In this document: one piece after another, positions 58,633-64,000 of the stretch
Layout: each line of letters opens with the position of its first letter
How positions within the stretch are numbered: the first letter of the stretch is position 1
Source: Seohaeicola sp024304985
Lineage (GTDB): Bacteria; Pseudomonadota; Alphaproteobacteria; Rhodobacterales; Rhodobacteraceae
Direction: 5' to 3'
Assembly (NCBI RefSeq): GCF_028802875.1
Contig: NZ_JARAMP010000004.1
Span: forward strand, 62,001-126,000
Length of the DNA: 64,000 nt
Translations under genes and position numbers: made by a program
The notes under the pieces: generated by a model
The model's input: the letters and a program-made list of their open reading frames with translations, nothing else
The model's database searches: none
Told to the model about the DNA's origin: nothing

Positions 58633-59673
58633 TTACAAGCTCGCCTCTGGTCGGAACCCGGCCGGTATACTGTCCACCCCATCCAGCATCAGATCGGCCA
58701 TGACTTGTGCCACCTTGGGGGCCATGCCGAACCCGATCTTGAAGCCGCCATTGGCGATGAAGTGATCCTTGTGAACCGGATGCACGCCAAGCACCGGCGC
58801 GCGGCTGCGTGACCTTGGGCGGACCCCGGCCCATCGGTCGATGACGGGTGCCTCGCGCAGTGCCGGCGCAGCCTCACGGGCCCGGGCGATGACCGCGTCA
58901 AGCTGTGCATCCGTGCTCTTCGGGTCGTCATAGTCCCGCTCGCTGGTCGATCCGATGGCCACAGTCCCGTCTGCATGGGGCACGATATGGATCGTATCGA
59001 CAAATAACTGTGGCGCATCAAGCCGGTCCAGCGCGAGCAACGCCGCCTGCCCTTTCACGCCGCTGCCGAAACTGCGACCCAGAGCGGCACTGGCCGCGTC
59101 AAGCCCGGCCACACCTGTGGCGTGGATCACCCGTCCTTGATGGGCGTGATCCTTGACCACCTCAGCCCCGCGCGCCTGCAGCGCGGCGACCAAGGCGGCA
59201 CATGCCATGCGGGGATGTAAACGCGCGGTCAACGTGTCGCGGATCACCCAGCCCGACGGGCTTTGCGGTGCCCAGTCACCCAGTTTTTCAGCAGGCAGCA
59301 CTTCCCATACAGCCTGTCCTTGCCAGAGATCCGCTGCAGACTCGCCACGCGCGCGGGCAAGATCAAGCCCCGCGACATCCGCGACAGGCTGCACGCGTCC
59401 CAACCGTGCATACCCGGTGGACAGGCCCGATGCCGTCTCGACCCCGGCCCAGAAATCTGCCGCCATCAACAGGCTATCCAGTTGAAAGGCTTTCTTTTCG
59501 TTCCATTGTTCGGGCACATGTGGGGCCAGTGCGCCGACGATGCCGCCGCTGCTGCCCGCGCCCGGCCCATGCGGGTCGATCACGCGCACTTTCGCCCCGC
59601 GCAGCACACAGGCCCATGCCACTGACAGGCCAAAGATCCCGGCCCCGAGAACGGTCACATCCGCCATTGCCAT
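58633..59673 (-). CDS. FAD-dependent oxidoreductase, DAO family (MnmC2-like)
   Basis: 346 residues. TVLGAGIFGLSVAWACVLRGAKVRVIDP is the N-terminal FAD loop; SSGGIVGALAPHVPEQWNEKKAFQLDSLL resembles the substrate-side region of MnmC C-terminal domains and glycine/D-amino-acid oxidases. Placed divergently (59 bases) from an mnmD-type methyltransferase, it is most likely the oxidase that removes the carboxymethyl group from cmnm5U34 in tRNA. D-amino-acid oxidase activity is the alternative. ATG 59673 has AAGGA 9 bases upstream. Confidence 0.72.
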   Translation of the reverse strand: MAMADVTVLGAGIFGLSVAWACVLRGAKVRVIDPHGPGAGSSGGIVGALAPHVPEQWNEKKAFQLDSLLMAADFWAGVETASGLSTGYARLGRVQPVADVAGLDLARARGESAADLWQGQAVWEVLPAEKLGDWAPQSPSGWVIRDTLTARLHPRMACAALVAALQARGAEVVKDHAHQGRVIHATGVAGLDAASAALGRSFGSGVKGQAALLALDRLDAPQLFVDTIHIVPHADGTVAIGSTSERDYDDPKSTDAQLDAVIARAREAAPALREAPVIDRWAGVRPRSRSRAPVLGVHPVHKDHFIANGGFKIGFGMAPKVAQVMADLMLDGVDSIPAGFRPEASL

Positions 59674-59732
59674 TCCCGGTCATCCTTTGCATTGTCGCCC
59701 TGTTTTCATTGCCCTTCCTAAGGGATGCCCCC

Positions 59733-60410
59733 GTGCAAGACCAGTCCGCACAGATCGCTTGGCGCGACGGCGACCTGCCCGTCTCGACCCGGTTTGACGA
59801 TCCATATTTCTCGTTGCAGGGCGGGCTGGCCGAGACATCGCATGTGTTTCTGGCGGGCAATGACCTGCCCGCCCGTTTTCGCGACGGGTTCCATATTGCC
59901 GAGCTTGGCTTTGGCACCGGGCTGAACCTGTTGGCGGCGCTGCATCTGTGGCGCGGCTCAGGTCAACGCGGCCAGTTGCACTTCACCACATTCGAGGCCT
60001 ATCCCATGACCGCGCTTGAGATGCGACGCGCGCAAGGCGCCTTTCCCGAACTTGCTTTACTGGCCGAGGAATTGTCGCCATTCTGGCACGACAGCCCCCA
60101 TACGTTCGTTCTGCCCGATCTGAAATTCTCCCTGATACAGGGCGATGCGCGCGAAACCCTTCCGCTCTGGCAGGGACAGGCGGATGCTTGGTTTCTTGAC
60201 GGTTTTTCTCCCGCCAAGAACCCCGAGATGTGGGGCGAGGACCTTCTGGCCGAGGTTGGCAAGCATACAGCGCCGGACGGCACAGCCGCCACCTATACTG
60301 CCGCCGGTTTCGTCCGGCGCGGCTTGCAAGCGGCAGGGTTTGACGTGACCCGACAGCAGGGATACGGCAGCAAGAGACATATGACCGTGGCGCGGAAGGC
60401 CAACGAATGA
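59733..60410 (+). CDS. mnmD: tRNA U34 methyltransferase MnmD (MnmC N-terminal domain equivalent)
   Basis: 225 residues from GTG 59733 (AAGGGA 7 bases upstream). Methylates nm5U34 to mnm5U34 in tRNA. ELGFGTGLNLLAAL is the SAM-binding motif I and WFLDGFSPAKNPEMW the hallmark of the MnmC/MnmD family. In E. coli this domain is fused to the FAD oxidase domain as MnmC; here the two are separate, divergent genes. The stop overlaps the start of the EamA gene (ATGA). Confidence 0.88.
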   Translation: MQDQSAQIAWRDGDLPVSTRFDDPYFSLQGGLAETSHVFLAGNDLPARFRDGFHIAELGFGTGLNLLAALHLWRGSGQRGQLHFTTFEAYPMTALEMRRAQGAFPELALLAEELSPFWHDSPHTFVLPDLKFSLIQGDARETLPLWQGQADAWFLDGFSPAKNPEMWGEDLLAEVGKHTAPDGTAATYTAAGFVRRGLQAAGFDVTRQQGYGSKRHMTVARKANE

Positions 60411-61279
60411 CCGAACAGAACACCCGCCTTGGCATCCTGTTGATGATCGCGACCACCTTCGTGTTCGCCATGCAGGACGGAATTTCGCGCCATCTGGCGG
60501 GGGAGTATAACGTTTTCATGGTCATCATGATCCGCTACTGGTTCTTTGCCGCGTTCGTCATGTCCATCGCCGCGCGCAAGGCAGGCGGACTGCGGGCAGC
60601 GGCCAAGACCTCGCAGCCGATCCTTCAGGCGTTTCGGGCAGTTCTACTGGTGACCGAGATCTGCGTGATGGTGCTGGCCTTCACACTGCTTGGCCTTATT
60701 GAAAGCCACGCTGTCTTTACCTGTTATCCCTTGCTGATCGCGGCTCTGTCAGGCCCGGTCCTTGGAGAGAAAGTCGGCTGGCGGCGCTGGGCGGCCATCG
60801 GTGTAGGGTTCATCGGTGTGCTGATCATCCTGCAACCGGGTTTCGGTGTCTTTCGGATCGAGGCGATCGTGCCGCTTCTCGCTGCGTTGATGTTCGCGCT
60901 CTATGGCCTCCTCACCCGCTATGCTGCGCGCAAGGACAGCACCGCCACCAGCTTTTTCTGGACTGGCACCGTGGGGTCACTGGCCATGACAAGCGTCGGT
61001 ATCTGGTTTTGGGAACCAATGACCGCCCCTGACTGGGGCTGGATGGGGCTGCTGTGCATCACTGGCGCGCTGGGACACTGGCTCTTGATCAAATGCTATG
61101 AGGTGGCCGAAGCCAGCGCGGTTCAACCCTTCGCCTATCTGCAGCTTGTCTTTGTGTCGGTCCTTGGAATCGTGGTCTTTTCCGAGACGATCCGCACCAA
61201 TGTCGCCATCGGTGCGGCTCTGATCGTGGCGGCGGGCCTGTTCACCCTATGGCGCGAGCGGCAAAACCGTCGCGCCTGA
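60407..61279 (+). CDS. EamA-family (DMT) transporter
   Basis: 290 residues with ten membrane helices in two EamA repeats (about 1-140 and 150-290); RLGILLMIATTFVFAMQDGISRHLAGEYN and VLGEKVGWRRWAAIGVGFIGVLIILQPGF are typical. Exports or imports small metabolites (amino acids, nucleosides, riboflavin or others); substrate unknown. Coupled to mnmD by an ATGA overlap. The 3' end overlaps the convergent lytic transglycosylase gene by 33 bases, so both reading frames share DNA here. Confidence 0.88.
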   Translation: MTEQNTRLGILLMIATTFVFAMQDGISRHLAGEYNVFMVIMIRYWFFAAFVMSIAARKAGGLRAAAKTSQPILQAFRAVLLVTEICVMVLAFTLLGLIESHAVFTCYPLLIAALSGPVLGEKVGWRRWAAIGVGFIGVLIILQPGFGVFRIEAIVPLLAALMFALYGLLTRYAARKDSTATSFFWTGTVGSLAMTSVGIWFWEPMTAPDWGWMGLLCITGALGHWLLIKCYEVAEASAVQPFAYLQLVFVSVLGIVVFSETIRTNVAIGAALIVAAGLFTLWRERQNRRA

Positions 61280-63211
61280 CAATTCGCGACTGAAGGGCAC
61301 AGGATGCGGATCACGGCCCAAGCGCGCGCGATAGATCGGCAAGGACTCGGCCACACGCATCACATAGTTCCGCGTTTCGCGGAACGGGATGTGTTCGATC
61401 CAGTCCACCACCTGCTCGGCGCTCATGCCGCGCGGGTCGCCCTGTTCGGTCATCCAACGGATGGGGCGGCTTGGACCGGCGTTATAGGCGGCTGAGACAA
61501 GAACGACATTGCCACCGAAATCCGCACCAAGCCGAGCCAGATAGCCGCTGCCCAGACGCGCATTATAGGCCCAGTCCGAGAGCACGCGCGCCGCGTCATG
61601 GGCAAGCCCAAGATCGCGCGCCACTTCTGCGGCTGTGCCCGGCATCAGCTGCATCAACCCCTGCGCACCTGCACCGCTGACCACGCCGGGATCGAATTCG
61701 CTTTCACGGCGGGCGATCGACTTTGCCAACTCGACCGGCACAGGCAGTCGCATGTCCCGCATCGGATGGAGCGCATAGTAGGGGCGCGGCAGGACGATGC
61801 CCTTTTCGGCAGCGGCCTTGCCGATCATCACGGCCAGATGCGACTCGTTCAGGTCCAGCGCCATTTCGCCCAATTGTGCCAGTCCGGTGGCATCCAGCCC
61901 CTCGGCCAGATGGGTGAAGAACTGCTCGGCAAGACCCAATTCGCCGGCGCGGAGCAAAAGCTGTCCGGCCTGAAAGACCGAGGAACCTGTAAAGCTGGCA
62001 TTGCGCCAGTCAGGTGGCACATCTGCCCCGCGCAACACGGGGTCGGGTGCTAATCCCGCACGTTCAGCAGCCAACAGACCGTAAAAGCTGGTCTGATGCT
62101 GTGCCCCTTCGGCATAGGCTTGCGCGGCACCTTCGGGATCGCCCGCCGCGTCTTGCGCGCGTCCGATCCAGTAGCCCGCGCGACCCAAAGAGATCGGCGT
62201 GGTTACGGCCATCCGCAACCTCTGGAAGTGATCCAGTGCCAGATCGGTATCCTTCATATAGGTCAGCGCGATATAGCCCGCCAGCCACTCCAGATCGGCG
62301 TAGTCTGACCCCTCGGTCAGTTGATGTGACGCCGCCAGACGATAGGCCACATCCGACTTTCCCTCGCGCATCTGGGCGCGCGCCAGATAGCTGCGCCAGC
62401 CAGCCCAGCGTTGTGGATCACCCAAAAGCGCGGCCGATGCGGACCGTTCCAGCAGAAGTTCGATCGCGCCTTCGGTCAGGCCTTTCTGGATGCGCCAGTT
62501 GAAACGGTCATGGGCCAGACCTGGATCGGATTTCAACGCGGCCGGAACGGCGTCGATCAGCGTGTTCACCCCATCCCGCTGAGCCTTGAGCGCCAAGCGG
62601 GCGTTGGCCAGCGCGCGCCGGTCCGCATCGACCAGCGGCAACATCCGCTCGGCGTCACTGGTCAACCCGCGCCAAAGCGTCATGTCCAATCGCGCCGCGT
62701 GATGAGACGCCAGAAGAGTCCCATAGCCCGCCAGAAAGGCCTGATGCACCGGCTCATCAAGGCTCAAGGTCCGCCAAGCCTCGACAATGGACGCATCGGC
62801 CAGACCCGATTGCCCCGTAGCCCGCAAGGCGGCAGCATGGCGCAAGACGCCTGCACCGGTCTGTGGGGCCTGACCAGCGAAGAACTGCAAGACCTGCGCG
62901 TCGGTTGCCGTCACGAACGCCTCTTCCGAGCGGCGTCGCAGCAAGGCAAGGCCGGGCCAGTCGGCATGACGTTCCAGAAAACGCAATACTTCGTCCGGTG
63001 TGCCACGACCGGCGCGCAGACGGTGCCATTCGACCAACGTCACCGCCTCAGGACCGGCCCGACCTGCCAGTGCTGCGGCATTGTCCCAGTTGCCCGCCCG
63101 GACCGCCGCCATGGCCGACGCCAGCGGCTGCGGACCCGGTGTCTGGGCCGGCGCGGCAGTGGTCATGAACAAGCCGGCAAGCGTGGCCGTAAGGATCGCT
63201 TTTCGCAACAT
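61247..63211 (-). CDS. slt: Soluble lytic murein transglycosylase (Slt70-like)
   Basis: About 654 residues from ATG 63211 (ATG 63220 possible); a signal peptide MLRKAILTATLAGLFMTTAAPAQ is evident. Helical repeat (superhelix/U-domain-like) region about 20-470, then the SLT domain: ARRESEFDPGVVSGAGAQGLMQLMPGTAAEVAR with the catalytic glutamate in RESEF and GLMQLMP, then SAAYNAGPSRPIRWM. Cleaves peptidoglycan strands to 1,6-anhydro products in the periplasm. Its 3' end overlaps the EamA gene. Confidence 0.9.
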   Translation of the reverse strand: MLRKAILTATLAGLFMTTAAPAQTPGPQPLASAMAAVRAGNWDNAAALAGRAGPEAVTLVEWHRLRAGRGTPDEVLRFLERHADWPGLALLRRRSEEAFVTATDAQVLQFFAGQAPQTGAGVLRHAAALRATGQSGLADASIVEAWRTLSLDEPVHQAFLAGYGTLLASHHAARLDMTLWRGLTSDAERMLPLVDADRRALANARLALKAQRDGVNTLIDAVPAALKSDPGLAHDRFNWRIQKGLTEGAIELLLERSASAALLGDPQRWAGWRSYLARAQMREGKSDVAYRLAASHQLTEGSDYADLEWLAGYIALTYMKDTDLALDHFQRLRMAVTTPISLGRAGYWIGRAQDAAGDPEGAAQAYAEGAQHQTSFYGLLAAERAGLAPDPVLRGADVPPDWRNASFTGSSVFQAGQLLLRAGELGLAEQFFTHLAEGLDATGLAQLGEMALDLNESHLAVMIGKAAAEKGIVLPRPYYALHPMRDMRLPVPVELAKSIARRESEFDPGVVSGAGAQGLMQLMPGTAAEVARDLGLAHDAARVLSDWAYNARLGSGYLARLGADFGGNVVLVSAAYNAGPSRPIRWMTEQGDPRGMSAEQVVDWIEHIPFRETRNYVMRVAESLPIYRARLGRDPHPVPFSRELSGATVLPLAP

Positions 63212-63356
63212 CTCTTGCATTTTCCAGAGGGACAAAGGATAGACAGCACCAGACTATATCCCCGAGTCCGCAGCTTCAATTCACGTTGGCGACAGGATTG
63301 GTCGAAGTCCATTCACCGGCGGCAACATGCCGTCATGCAATGCAAAGGAGCGTGTC

Positions 63357-64000
63357 ATGTTCAAGGGGTCCATTCCCGCCCTCATCACGCCGTTCAAGAA
63401 CGGCGCGCTGGATATCGAGACGCTCAAGAAACTTGTGGAATGGCATATCTCCGAAGGCTCGCACGGGTTGGTACCCGTTGGAACGACCGGCGAAAGCCCG
63501 ACGCTGACCCACCGCGAGCATGAGATCGTGATCGAGGAGGTGGTCAAGGCTGCCGCCGGGCGTATCCCTGTGATCGCGGGCGCAGGGTCGAACAACACCG
63601 CCGAGGGTATCCGCCTGATCCAGCATGCCGAGGCCGTGGGCGCCGATGCAGCACTTGTGGTGACGCCCTATTACAACAAGCCGACGCAGGCCGGGTTGAT
63701 CGCGCATTTCAAGACGATCCATGATTGCTGCAATCTGCCGATCATCATCTACAACATCCCCGGCCGGTCGGTCGTGGATATGCTGCCCGCCACGATGGGC
63801 GAACTGGCCAAACTCCCGCGGATTGTAGGCGTCAAGGATGCGACCGGCGATCTGAGCCGTGTGCCCAAGCAGCGCATGACTTGCGGGGCAGAGTTCGTCC
63901 AGTTGTCAGGTGAGGATGCCACGGCCTTGGGCTTTAATGCCCATGGAGGAGTTGGTTGTATTTCCGTGACCGCGAATGTCGCGCCGCGTCTGTGCGCCGA
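63357..64000 (+). CDS. dapA: 4-hydroxy-tetrahydrodipicolinate synthase, N-terminal part (3' end outside window)
   Basis: The first 214 codons of dapA; the frame is open to the window edge (family about 290 aa). Condenses pyruvate and aspartate semialdehyde in lysine and cell-wall diaminopimelate synthesis. GTTGESPTLTHREHE (pyruvate-site threonines), TPYYNKPTQAGL, the tyrosine in IIIYNIPGRS and the Schiff-base lysine in VGVKDATGDLSR (near residue 161) are all present. ATG 63357 follows AAGGAG at 6 bases. Confidence 0.93.
   Translation, partial: MFKGSIPALITPFKNGALDIETLKKLVEWHISEGSHGLVPVGTTGESPTLTHREHEIVIEEVVKAAAGRIPVIAGAGSNNTAEGIRLIQHAEAVGADAALVVTPYYNKPTQAGLIAHFKTIHDCCNLPIIIYNIPGRSVVDMLPATMGELAKLPRIVGVKDATGDLSRVPKQRMTCGAEFVQLSGEDATALGFNAHGGVGCISVTANVAPRLCA

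Overview
The window looks like a chromosomal stretch of a marine-type alphaproteobacterium of the Rhodobacterales (Roseobacter group). I infer this from gene content and order and from the GC-rich, GTG/TTG-tolerant coding style: rnhB next to ccrM (GANTC methylase), mutY back to back with a DUF721/DciA gene and a dsbA-like gene, a TRAP transporter, hspQ, a DUF5928-type glycosyltransferase beside a sulfotransferase, and EamA and LysE exporters. No species can be named from this sequence alone. Most of the window is ordinary core genome. About 64 protein genes are supported, two of them cut by the window edges (lpxK at the left, dapA at the right), plus one tRNA.

Layout. 1-5.2 kb: lipid A kinase end, small VOC and GNAT genes, a CoA-transferase/DsbA/DUF721 block and mutY. 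5.2-8.4 kb: alkane monooxygenase alkB, then ccrM and rnhB with three clustered GANTC sites between them. 8.4-12.4 kb: a secreted protein of unknown function, a small exported protein overlapping a membrane-anchored winged-helix regulator, an AlkX/YcaQ-like DNA glycosylase and a LacI regulator. 12.5-15.4 kb: tRNA-Arg(CCT) followed by an AT-richer islet with a glycosyltransferase and a sulfatase, closed by a partial copy of the tRNA 3' end. 15.5-19.8 kb: a MacB/HlyD-type ABC export operon. 19.8-30 kb: a long minus-strand catabolic region with a LysR regulator, membrane protein, amidase, DUF2848, TRAP DctMQP, DUF1445 hydro-lyase, old-yellow-enzyme reductase and an M24-fold protein. 30-42 kb: cell wall, stress, thiolase, redox and DNA repair genes (hspQ, GGT, STAS/HATPase pair, fRMsr, RluA type, adenosine kinase, nth, Ada-like, OmpA lipoprotein, lolA). 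42-49 kb: ftsK, aminotransferase, a second amidase, UbiH-type hydroxylase. 49-64 kb: sulfotransferase and GT14-type transferase, HIT protein, ABC ATPase, polA, tesB, hot-dog dehydratase, a two-gene version of the MnmC tRNA-modification activities, EamA exporter, soluble lytic transglycosylase, dapA.

The points most worth a second look are: (1) six intergenic copies of a CTTGCY-NN-AAATAYYC motif, two with strong hairpins beside them; (2) the tRNA-Arg islet without an integrase; (3) the exported small protein plus inner-membrane winged-helix regulator with a palindrome upstream; (4) the uncharacterised TRAP/amidase/DUF2848/DUF1445 catabolic cluster with shared promoter motifs; (5) divergent genes for the two halves of MnmC. 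I found no CRISPR array, no transposase gene, no prophage and no clear new defence system.
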